NCBI GenBank assembly: GCA_046233135.1
Contig: JBJXHN010000004.1
Location: forward strand, 124,001 to 188,000
DNA: 64,000 nt
Reading direction: 5' to 3'
Source: JBJXHN01 sp046233135
GTDB lineage: Bacteria > Pseudomonadota > Alphaproteobacteria > Rhodospirillales > Rhodospirillaceae
Every line of letters starts with the position of its first letter. Positions within the stretch are counted from its first letter, which is position 1. Both the position numbers and the translations under genes were made by a program. Of this stretch, positions 14,520-22,285 are shown in pieces. Below the pieces are notes generated by a model. It saw only the letters and a program-made list of their open reading frames with translations. It did not search any database and was not told the DNA's origin.

Positions 14520-15083
14520 TTACGGCGCGGTGCGGCTCCACCAGGGAGCGCGGGCCACCGCCAGTCCCGTGGCCAGGCCCAGGAACAGCGAAATCAGCAT
14601 ATTGTAGCCGGCCATGGTGATGCCGAACAGATCCCAGGCGGGCTCATCGCAGCGGGGGCCGGCGGCCTGGGGCTGGCTGAGGGCCGCCCGCAGGTCCGAC
14701 GGCGAGGACAGGGCCATGGAACCTCCGCCCGCCGGAGCGCCACAGGCATCGGTGCCGGCCCACCAGCCCTGCTCCACCCCCACATGGAAAAAGGCCAGGC
14801 CGGCGTTCCCCAGGAAGGCCAGCGCCGCCAGCCCCAGCAGCCCCCGGCGCCACGGGGCGGGCAGGGCGGGCTGGAAGGCCACGGCGGCCAGGATCGCCAC
14901 GATCACCCAGGGCACCCGCTGATAGAGGCACAGAATGCAGGGCGCGAGCCCGGCAACGAACTGGGCATACAGGGCGCCCAGCAGGGCGCAGGCGCTGATC
15001 AGCAGCAGGGCCAGGGCCAGCAGGCGCTCCGGCCCCAGAGCAGACGAGGAAGAGGCGCCGAAGCGGGTGGTGTGTGATGGCAT
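14520..15083 (-). CDS. dsbB: Disulfide bond formation protein DsbB
   Basis: A 187-residue inner-membrane protein with four hydrophobic segments. It reoxidises DsbA and passes electrons to quinone. The first periplasmic cysteine pair is in APCILCLYQRVPW (CxxC), with the quinone-interacting Arg close behind; the second pair is formed by the cysteines in DACGAP and GPRCDEP. The N terminus up to about residue 16 is extra. Lies between coq7 and a DedA-like gene on the same strand. Confidence 0.92.
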   Translation of the reverse strand: MPSHTTRFGASSSSALGPERLLALALLLISACALLGALYAQFVAGLAPCILCLYQRVPWVIVAILAAVAFQPALPAPWRRGLLGLAALAFLGNAGLAFFHVGVEQGWWAGTDACGAPAGGGSMALSSPSDLRAALSQPQAAGPRCDEPAWDLFGITMAGYNMLISLFLGLATGLAVARAPWWSRTAP

Positions 15084-15144
15084 GGAACAACGTCTCCGGT
15101 TCCCCGCGCCCGGTGCCGCGCACCGAAGGCGGGGCAGGGATGAA

Positions 15145-15903
15145 TCAGGACAGCAGCTTCAAGGCGACAAAGCCGCCCAGCAACAGGACGAAGAAGACCA
15201 GCGTCACCAGGCCCAGCCGCTTTTCGATAAAGATGCGAATCGGCGGCCCGAATTTCCACAACAAGGCGGCGACCAGGAAAAACCGCAAACCCCGCGACAG
15301 CACAGAGGCGACGCCGAAGACCACCAGGTCCAGATCGACTGCGCCGCTGGCGATGGTGATGACCTTATAGGGGAACGGTGTGGCTCCGGCCCCGGCAACG
15401 ATCCAGGCGCCCCAGTCCGCGTACCAGTCCTTGAAGACGGCGAATCGGTCGGCATAGCCATAGAAAGCCAGGATCGGCTGCCCCAGGGAATCGAACAGCA
15501 GGGCACCGATGCCATATCCGGCGAACCCGCCCGCCACGCTGGCCACCGTGCAGATCCCGGCGATCAGCCAGGCGCGCTGGCGGGCGGCCAGGACCATGGG
15601 GATGATCAGCACGTCCGGCGGAATCGGAAACAGGGAGCTCTCCACGAACGCAACCAGGGCAAGGATCCACAATGCACCCTTTCGGCTACCCTGCGCCATA
15701 GTCCAACGGTACAGACCGGCCAGCAGGCCATGCCCGGCGTCGTCTGTGGCTGACGAGTCGGCAGAATTGTTCGACGGGGTGGTGGGATCCGCCGATTCTC
15801 GGGACTGGTCAGCGGCAGAGGGCACGGGTGGGGGGGAGCTGGACAAGGGGGTTTTCCTTCCGTTGAGCGAACGCTGGGTATCAGGTTCGCGACTCCGGCG
15901 CAA
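15145..15903 (-). CDS. YqaA/DedA-like VTT-domain membrane protein
   Basis: A 252-residue membrane protein of the YqaA type: FVESSLFPIPPDVLIIPMVLA, the re-entrant GYGIGALLFDSLG and AGAGATPFPYKVITIASGAVDL are characteristic of the DedA/VTT superfamily, which includes phospholipid scramblase-like and proton-linked transporters. The first 65 residues are Ser/Pro-rich and unlikely to be part of the domain; the start may lie downstream, though no better ribosome site stands out. Located 61 bases upstream of dsbB, same strand. Confidence 0.85.
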   Translation of the reverse strand: MRRSREPDTQRSLNGRKTPLSSSPPPVPSAADQSRESADPTTPSNNSADSSATDDAGHGLLAGLYRWTMAQGSRKGALWILALVAFVESSLFPIPPDVLIIPMVLAARQRAWLIAGICTVASVAGGFAGYGIGALLFDSLGQPILAFYGYADRFAVFKDWYADWGAWIVAGAGATPFPYKVITIASGAVDLDLVVFGVASVLSRGLRFFLVAALLWKFGPPIRIFIEKRLGLVTLVFFVLLLGGFVALKLLS

Positions 15904-15920
15904 TCAGGCTGACCATTTCG

Positions 15921-16016
15921 TTTACAGACTGACATTTCATGTAAATGTCGCAATGGCCCTTTGAGGACGAGTGATACCGTCCGCGCCCGAGTGCAAAGAG
16001 GTACGGGTCGGTACCT
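15921..16016. promoter_or_regulatory. Dyad-symmetric elements in the intergenic region upstream of the chemoreceptor gene
   Basis: Seen: TTTACA (15921-15926) with TGTAAA (15940-15945); GACATTT (15931-15937) with AAATGTC (15943-15949); and AGGTAC (15999-16004) with GTACCT (16011-16016). They lie between the divergent yqaA-like and chemoreceptor genes and look like operators, but no regulator can be named. Confidence 0.35.
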
Positions 16017-16037
16017 ATAGGTCTTTAGCGGGGCAGC

Positions 16038-18128
16038 ATGACTCAGCAATTGGTGTCTGGCGGTGTTATGGCGCGTTTAAAGCATGCGGGCCAGATTCCG
16101 ATCATCGCGCGCATCGTGCTTCTTGTCGCCCTGGGAGTACTGGCTTTCGCCGGGGCTGTGGCGATTCATTTCATCAGCGAGCGGGCCAGCCAGCATGCGG
16201 CCGATCGCCGGACCCAGTTGCGGGAGATCTCCGTGCTGGCCAAGGAGATTGAACTGAACCTGGCGGCCATGCGTCTGGCCTTCGTCTCCTATCCTACGGA
16301 GCGCGACGCGTCGATGGAGCGTTTCCGCGATCTGGCGCAGTCCACGGAGGCCTTTGTCGAGACCCTGCAATACCAGGCCGATGATGCGGGAATGGGCGTG
16401 GAAGCCGAAAGCGCCACGGCCATGCTGAAGGATCTGGTCGGCGACTTCGTACCGGCGATGACCACAGCGGTGGAGTCCATCAACGCGGTGGGGCTGACCG
16501 ACGGCGAGGGGATGCGCGCCCAGTTGAAGGGCATCATCGAGGACATCGAGACCGAACTGTCAGCTTGGCCCAATGTGGGGCAGCTGACCGGCAAGCTGTC
16601 CCAGGTGAAGCGCTATGAACAGGCTTTCCTGGTTCAGCCCACGGACAGCAACATGGGCCGTTTGCGCAAGGCGGCCAACGAATTTGACTTTGCTCTGATG
16701 GGGGGACCCTTCGATCCGGACACCAGCGGGCGGCTGTCCAAGGGGGTGGCCGATTACGTGAAGTTCCTGCGCACCTATATCAGTGCGGTGGAGCAGAAGG
16801 TGGCTTCGGCCGAGGCGCTGACCGCGACCCTGGATTCCTTCGCCTCGGTGGTGAATGATACGGTCGCCCTGGCCGATTATCATCATCGTCTGGCGCAAAG
16901 CGAATATGCGGCCGTGCGCGACAGCATGCTGGCGCTGCTGTATTGGGGCGGCGGTGGGCTGCTGGCGGTTTTCATTCTCTTTTCACTGTTGGTCGCGCGG
17001 TCCATCTACCGTCCCATCGGCGCCATAGAGGGGGCGATGCATGCCCTGGCCGAGGGGCGCCGGGATGTGGAAGTGCCGGGGCTCGGCCGGCGGGACGAGA
17101 TCGGCCGCATGGCCAATGCCATTGCCGTCTTCAAGCAGAACGCCGCCCAGGTGGAAACCCTGCAGGCCGACCGGATCCGGGATGAAAAGGAAGCGGTGCG
17201 CCAGCGCCGTCGCGCCCTGATGGAGATGGCCGACGCCTTTGAAAGCAGCGTGCGGCATCTGGCCCAGGATCTGGACGCTGCGGCCCGCTCGATCAACGAA
17301 ATGGGACACCGCATGTCCCGCGACGCCCAGGCGACCCATATGGTCGGCGATCAGGTGGCTGCGCGCATTGCCGAAGCCGCCCGCACCATGGGCGAGGTGG
17401 TGGACAGCTCCAACGCGCTGGCCCGCTCCGCCGGTCTGGTACGGGAGCGCCTATCCGAATCCGAACATGTGATCGACAGCGCCCTGGCCGGGGCGAAGGG
17501 TGCGACCCAACGGGTGTCGTCGCTGTCCGAGGCGGCGGGGCGCATCGGCGAGGTGGTCGAACTGATCACCGCCATCGCCGCCCAGACCAACCTGCTGGCC
17601 CTGAACGCCACCATCGAAGCCGCCCGGGCCGGTGAGGCGGGCAAGGGGTTTGCGGTGGTGGCCGGCGAGGTCAAGACCCTGGCCCAGCAGACCAACCGCG
17701 CGACCGAGGAAATCGGCAACCATGTGGCCGATATCCGCGACGAGATCGCACGCACCGTGGACAGCATCAATCTGGTGTCCGAGGAAGTGACCCGGGCGCA
17801 CAACATCACCCAGCAGCTCAACGACGCCATGAGCGAGCAGGAAAGCTCGATGACCGGCATCTCCCAAGCCGTGGACGGCGCCGCCCTGACCATGGGGACA
17901 GTGACCGAGAACCTGGAGGAAATGAGCAGCGCCATGGAAGCGTCCGCCCGCTCGGCCGAAGCGGTGGAGGGCACGGCGGAGCGTCTGGCCACCCAGTCCT
18001 CGGCCCTGGAACAGGAACTGGAAGGTTTCCTGGAGTCCGTGCGCAGCGGCGAGAGCAAGAGCGATACGGACGGCAGCGCCGGGGCGGCGGGGGCCGACGG
18101 GGCACGCTCCCGGGCCTACGCCGCCTGA
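16038..18128 (+). CDS. Methyl-accepting chemotaxis protein
   Basis: A 696-residue chemoreceptor. N-terminal transmembrane helix (about 22-45), a periplasmic helical sensor domain of some 255 residues (about 46-300) rich in coiled-coil pattern, a second transmembrane helix (about 305-325), a HAMP domain (about 326-380, GRRDEIGRMANAIAVFK), then the signalling coiled coil with the hairpin tip AAQTNLLALNATIEAARAGEAGKGFAVVAGEV. There is no CheR-tethering pentapeptide at the C terminus. The sensor may be a four-helix bundle; ligand unknown. ATG 16068 is an alternative start. No che gene adjacent, so a stand-alone receptor. Confidence 0.95.
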   Translation: MTQQLVSGGVMARLKHAGQIPIIARIVLLVALGVLAFAGAVAIHFISERASQHAADRRTQLREISVLAKEIELNLAAMRLAFVSYPTERDASMERFRDLAQSTEAFVETLQYQADDAGMGVEAESATAMLKDLVGDFVPAMTTAVESINAVGLTDGEGMRAQLKGIIEDIETELSAWPNVGQLTGKLSQVKRYEQAFLVQPTDSNMGRLRKAANEFDFALMGGPFDPDTSGRLSKGVADYVKFLRTYISAVEQKVASAEALTATLDSFASVVNDTVALADYHHRLAQSEYAAVRDSMLALLYWGGGGLLAVFILFSLLVARSIYRPIGAIEGAMHALAEGRRDVEVPGLGRRDEIGRMANAIAVFKQNAAQVETLQADRIRDEKEAVRQRRRALMEMADAFESSVRHLAQDLDAAARSINEMGHRMSRDAQATHMVGDQVAARIAEAARTMGEVVDSSNALARSAGLVRERLSESEHVIDSALAGAKGATQRVSSLSEAAGRIGEVVELITAIAAQTNLLALNATIEAARAGEAGKGFAVVAGEVKTLAQQTNRATEEIGNHVADIRDEIARTVDSINLVSEEVTRAHNITQQLNDAMSEQESSMTGISQAVDGAALTMGTVTENLEEMSSAMEASARSAEAVEGTAERLATQSSALEQELEGFLESVRSGESKSDTDGSAGAAGADGARSRAYAA

Positions 18129-18350
18129 CCGCGCCTTGTCGGGGCGGCAGCCGGGGCGGGATCTTCGCTTTCTCCCCGGGGTGGTTGCTGACCGCCGGGT
18201 AAGGGCTTCGTGGACCACCGGAAATTCGGGCGGGTGACCTTGCCAAAGACCGCTCGGACGGGCGATGATAGCGGAACGGGGCTCGACAAAAGGATTGCTT
18301 GTGCGGTTCTATCGGGACTCCGGTCTTGCCGGCCGTTCGAGGAGAGCCAT

Positions 18351-19838
18351 GTGACTGATCCGGCTTCCGTTTTCCCGCCCCCCTCCGCGCGCCCCTCAAC
18401 GTCGTCGTCCGCATCATCGGCCACGGCCGCGCCGGCCGGCCGGCGGGTTGCCGATCCGGTGGCGGCTTCGGCTGCTGCGGACATGGCGGCCCGGGGCGGG
18501 GATCTGGCCGGGCGGCTGGCCGAATGGGCGATGGGGCTGGGCCTCGATCACGTGCCCGGACCGGTGGTGCATGCGGCCCGGCGATCCTTGCTGGATGTTA
18601 CCGGCTGCGCCCTGGCCGGCACCAGCACCCCGGTTTCCAAGGCGCTGCGGCAGCTCGCCCCGCGTCTGTACGGCGAAGGACGCAGCCACCTGATGGGCGA
18701 CTCCGCGCGCATCAATCCGATGGGCGCGGCGATGGTCAATGCCGTGGCCTGCGCGGCGCTGGAATACGACAATACGCTGGGCCTGGGCCGCATGCATGCG
18801 GCGGCGGTGATCTTTCCCGCCGTGCTGGCGGTGTCCGAGGCCATCGGCTCGGCGAGCCTGGACCTGCTGACCGGCTTTATCGCCGGCATGGAAGTGGCGG
18901 GCGTGATCAACGAAGCGGCCGGCACGGGCATCGCCCGGCGCGGCTGGTCGGTCTCGGCGTCGGCGGGGCTGCTGGGCGCGGTGGCGGGCGCCTGCCGGGT
19001 GACGCGTCTGGATGCGGCGACGGCGGCCCATGCCCTGCGCATTGCCGGCGTTCATGTGGGAGGTCTGGCCCTGGCCGACGGCACCACGGTGCGGGCCACC
19101 ATGCTGGCCAGCGCGGCAGAGACGGCCATCCGGTCCATGCTACTGGCCAACGACGGCATGGCCGGCCCCCCCGCCGCCCTGGAAGGCCGGGGGGGCATGC
19201 TGTCGGTACTGGCCGGTCCCCGGCCGTCGGGGGGCGGCAATCCCTGGGCCGCCCTGGGGGAACGCTGGTCGCTGCTGGATCCGGGGCTGACCTTCAAGCT
19301 GCATCCCATGGCCTCGATGGTGCTGCCGGCACTGGAAGAGGCGGCCCATATCCTGCATAAGAACCGCATTTCCAGCCGGTCGGTGCGGCGCATCACCTGC
19401 ACCCTGTCGGCTCAGAGCGCGGAGCGGCTGATCGCCCACAGCCCGACCACGGTGCCCCAGGCGCAGCATTCCCTGCGCTTCGCCATCGCCTGCCTGCTGA
19501 CCTTCGGCACCGTGCATGTGGGCCATTTGCGCCGGTCGGTGATGGAAGGCCCCAGCCTGACCGAGGCCATGGAGCGGGTGGTGGTGGTCGGCTCTTCGGA
19601 CGGTCTGGCCGGGGACACCGGTATGTTCGACCATTCCCCCCACGCCGCCCAGGTCGACGTGCAAACGGCCGACGGCAGGGTGATCAGCGGCTTGCGGCTG
19701 GGGGCGACGGGCGGGCCGTCCACGCCGCTGTCCGACGCGGATCTGGAAGCGAAATTCATCGCCAATGCCAAGATGGCCGGCATGTCCGAGCCCAAAGCCC
19801 GCTTGATGGCGGGCCGGGTCTGGGATATGCCCCGCTAG
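18351..19838 (+). CDS. MmgE/PrpD family protein
   Basis: A 495-residue protein of the MmgE/PrpD (2-methylcitrate dehydratase-like) family. Seen: ARRSLLDVTGCALAGT, the active-site-region stretch GAAMVNAVACAALEYDNT, FIAGMEVAG and, late, FKLHPMASMVLPALEEA. In many homologues the DNT stretch is DDTH; here it is DNTLGLG. The family dehydrates 2-methylcitrate or cis-aconitate-type acids; no other methylcitrate-cycle gene lies nearby, so substrate is open. Start GTG 18351 has GAGGAGAG ahead; the longer frame back to 18210 is unconserved. The first 40 residues are Ser/Pro/Ala-rich. Confidence 0.85.
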   Translation: MTDPASVFPPPSARPSTSSSASSATAAPAGRRVADPVAASAAADMAARGGDLAGRLAEWAMGLGLDHVPGPVVHAARRSLLDVTGCALAGTSTPVSKALRQLAPRLYGEGRSHLMGDSARINPMGAAMVNAVACAALEYDNTLGLGRMHAAAVIFPAVLAVSEAIGSASLDLLTGFIAGMEVAGVINEAAGTGIARRGWSVSASAGLLGAVAGACRVTRLDAATAAHALRIAGVHVGGLALADGTTVRATMLASAAETAIRSMLLANDGMAGPPAALEGRGGMLSVLAGPRPSGGGNPWAALGERWSLLDPGLTFKLHPMASMVLPALEEAAHILHKNRISSRSVRRITCTLSAQSAERLIAHSPTTVPQAQHSLRFAIACLLTFGTVHVGHLRRSVMEGPSLTEAMERVVVVGSSDGLAGDTGMFDHSPHAAQVDVQTADGRVISGLRLGATGGPSTPLSDADLEAKFIANAKMAGMSEPKARLMAGRVWDMPR

Positions 19839-19912
19839 GGCCGGGGCGGCTCTCTTATCCGCTTTCGGCTTTTCTGTCCGACCCTTTTCGCATCACGAGG
19901 ACTTCCGGCTCC

Positions 19913-20179
19913 ATGACCGACTCCACTCCCCAGTCCGAGCTTTATGAACAGATCAACACCCTGTTCGGCACCCTGGCCGAAGCCTACAAGCTGGAAGGCG
20001 AAACCCTGGCCAGGGCGCTGGAAGACGGCTCCATGCAGCTGGAGATGGGTGAAGATGAAAACGGCAACCGTTTCGTGCTGGCGCGCCATACCCAGGCCGA
20101 CGGAACCGAGAAGATTGCCCGTATTTTCAAGGAAGTGATCCACTGGGAAGGGGAAAAACCGGACGAAGCGCAAGGCTGA
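19913..20179 (+). CDS. Hypothetical 88-aa acidic protein
   Basis: A small soluble protein starting MTDSTPQSELYEQINTLFG. It has a helical N terminus and two likely strands (GSMQLEMGEDENGNRFVLARH, TEKIARIFKEVIHW), acidic overall. I do not recognise the family. It follows the MmgE/PrpD gene by 74 bases and precedes the 27-bp repeats. Codon use is like its neighbours and no homologous domain can be named by eye, so it is a real but unassigned gene. Confidence 0.7.
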   Translation: MTDSTPQSELYEQINTLFGTLAEAYKLEGETLARALEDGSMQLEMGEDENGNRFVLARHTQADGTEKIARIFKEVIHWEGEKPDEAQG

Positions 20180-20228
20180 TCCATGCCCGTTTCCTCCGCC
20201 CACTGGCCAGTTCCCTTGGGATGACATA

Positions 20229-20309
20229 CATCTAGAAGGACGTTCCGCCTTCGGGCATCTAGAAGGACGTCCCGCATTCGGGCATCTAGAAGGACATCCC
20301 GCATTCGGG
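20229..20309 (+). repeat. Three tandem 27-bp repeats upstream of the cNMP-binding gene
   Basis: Three adjacent copies, starting at 20229, 20256 and 20283, each beginning CATCTAGAAGGAC and ending TTCGGG, with substitutions only at a few internal positions. The last ends 17 bases before the ATG at 20327, so the array forms most of the leader of that gene. No spacers, so not CRISPR. The role may be regulatory or neutral. Confidence 0.9.
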
Positions 20310-20326
20310 GCCGTCTCAGGGGTTCC

Positions 20327-22282
20327 ATGAAATCCGCCCAGAAGAAGTTCAACGACGGTGACGTTATTTTCCGCGAGGGTGAAAAATCCCCCGCAGCGTT
20401 TGTCATTGCCTCGGGTCAGGTGGAGCTGTTCAAGACGGCTCCTGGGGGCATGGTGCGCCTGGCGACCCTGACAAAGGGCGAGATCTTCGGCGAGATGGGG
20501 ATCATCGACAAGGCCAAGCGCTCGGCCACGGCGGTGGCTTCCGGCGCGGTGACCTTGCAGGTGATCACCCGCGATGAATTTCTGGAACGCATCCGCGTGG
20601 AACCGGAAATGGCCCTGCGCATCATGGCCAAGCTGTCCCGCCGCCTGCGCGCCATGGACGACCGCCTGATGGAGCTGGTCAAGCCGGAAAGCGGCGGTCT
20701 GCCCATCCCGGCGGCCGGTGGCGGCCTGTCGGGTGGCGGAGACGACGACAGCGAGTCCGGGGGTGGGGATCGCCGGCCGGGCTTTCTGGATCGCCTGCTC
20801 AACGCCTTCCGCCGGCGGTATGCGCCCACCGGTGCGGTGGCGATTTCCAAGGTCAAGCCGCTGGTCATCGTCGTCGCCGGATTCGACAACGACCAGGGGG
20901 ATGCCCAGCGCGACCGGGTGGCCGCCGCGTTCGAGGGCATGGCCGGGATCACCGTGCGCACCATCAGCCGCACGGTCGAGGTCACCCTGGACGACGTACC
21001 CCTGGTGGCCCTGGGCCAGGCCACCCAGCAGGCGCGCCAGATCCTGCTGCGGGAAGAGGCCGAACTGCTGATCTGGGGCCGGGTGGACCCGGTGGGCATG
21101 ATCGATCTGCGCTTCACCGGGGCGCATTTCATCGAGGATGAGCGCCCGGGCATGCCCAGTCCGGTAACCCGCCTGCCTCTGCCGGCCGATTTCAGCCAGG
21201 AATGGGTACCGCTGCTGTTGGCCGTTTCCCTGTCGGCGGTGGAGCCCCGCAACGAGCCCCAGGTCCAGGCGGTGGCCACCCTGCTGCCGCCGGCGGTGGA
21301 ACAGGCGCGGGCGATCGGCCTCAATCCCCCCGGCGGGCTGGAGGCGCTGGATCAGGCGGCGATGCTGGGCTGCTTCGGCAACGCGGCGGCGGCGGTGGGC
21401 CATTGGGCACGCGAAGCCGGCTGGCTGGAGGTGGCGGTGGATGCCTATGGCGGTGCCATCGGCCTGCTGCCCCGGGATGCCGATGCCGAATGGGGGATGC
21501 TGCACCGGGATATCGGCATGGTGCTCCAGACCATGGGCGAACGCTCCGGCTCGGTGGAATACCTGGATCAGGCGTCCGAAGCCTACAAGGCTGCGCTGGA
21601 GGCCATCCGTCGCCAGGAAAGCCCGCGGGAGTGGGCCAGCCTGCATAACCGGCTGGGGGTGATGATCTACAAGGTGCAGCTGATGGCGGGCAATCTCGAC
21701 AGCCTGAAGCCCGCCCTGGCTGCCCTGCAATCGGCCCTGCAAGTGTTCACCCGCGTCGAATACCCCGCCAAATGGGCGGAAATCATGAACAACCTTGCCC
21801 AGGTTCTTCAGGTCTATGGCGATCACGCCCGCAGCACCGAGATCCTGGAGCGGGCGGTGGATGCCTGCCGGCAGGCCCTGGAGGTGCGCACCTTCGACAG
21901 CGCTCCCATGCTGTGGGCGGCGACGGAAAACAACTTGGGCAGCGCCCTGTTCCTGCTCGCCAAGCATTCGCAGAACCGCGACTATCTGGAACAGGCCGGG
22001 GAAAGCTTCCGGTCCGCGCTGGGGACCTATCGCATGCTCGGAGCGCGGCGTCTGGCCGAGGTGGCGGAAAAGAATCTGGCGCGGGTGGACGACATGCTGA
22101 AAAAGGGCGGCAACTTGCGGCAGGTGGTCGACCCCTCCTGGGCCGAAGCACCGGAAACCGTGGGGACAGAAGACAGCGACTGGTCCGACGAGGACAGCGA
22201 AGCGCCCCAGCGCCGGGCTGGGGGCGGGGCGGGGCGGCGCAGGCGGCGTGCCCGCCCCGCCGCCTCGGTGGCCGAGGAGTAG
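20327..22282 (+). CDS. Cyclic-nucleotide-binding and TPR-repeat protein
   Basis: A 651-residue protein of unusual layout. Residues 1-115 are a CRP-type cyclic-nucleotide-binding domain with an intact phosphate-binding cassette: FGEMGIID with Glu56, then KRSAT with Arg65 and Ser66. There is no helix-turn-helix, so it is not a DNA-binding CRP. A Gly/Asp-rich linker follows, then an alpha/beta segment (about 178-290) containing LVIVVAGFDNDQGDAQ and ELLIWGRVD. Residues about 380-600 are TPR-like repeats (WASLHNRLGVM, WAEIMNNLAQVL, WAATENNLGSALFLLA), and the tail is acidic then Arg-rich. Probably a ligand-gated scaffold (inference). A three-base gap to the FGGY kinase makes an operon likely. Confidence 0.85.
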   Translation: MKSAQKKFNDGDVIFREGEKSPAAFVIASGQVELFKTAPGGMVRLATLTKGEIFGEMGIIDKAKRSATAVASGAVTLQVITRDEFLERIRVEPEMALRIMAKLSRRLRAMDDRLMELVKPESGGLPIPAAGGGLSGGGDDDSESGGGDRRPGFLDRLLNAFRRRYAPTGAVAISKVKPLVIVVAGFDNDQGDAQRDRVAAAFEGMAGITVRTISRTVEVTLDDVPLVALGQATQQARQILLREEAELLIWGRVDPVGMIDLRFTGAHFIEDERPGMPSPVTRLPLPADFSQEWVPLLLAVSLSAVEPRNEPQVQAVATLLPPAVEQARAIGLNPPGGLEALDQAAMLGCFGNAAAAVGHWAREAGWLEVAVDAYGGAIGLLPRDADAEWGMLHRDIGMVLQTMGERSGSVEYLDQASEAYKAALEAIRRQESPREWASLHNRLGVMIYKVQLMAGNLDSLKPALAALQSALQVFTRVEYPAKWAEIMNNLAQVLQVYGDHARSTEILERAVDACRQALEVRTFDSAPMLWAATENNLGSALFLLAKHSQNRDYLEQAGESFRSALGTYRMLGARRLAEVAEKNLARVDDMLKKGGNLRQVVDPSWAEAPETVGTEDSDWSDEDSEAPQRRAGGGAGRRRRRARPAASVAEE

Positions 22283-22285
22283 ACC

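Noticed and set aside
18210..18350. Longer N terminus for the MmgE/PrpD protein
   Set aside because: A strong ribosome site (GAGGAGAG) sits before GTG 18351, and the upstream residues show no conservation pattern.
20229..20309. CRISPR-like array
   Set aside because: The three 27-bp units are directly adjacent with no spacers, and no cas gene is present.
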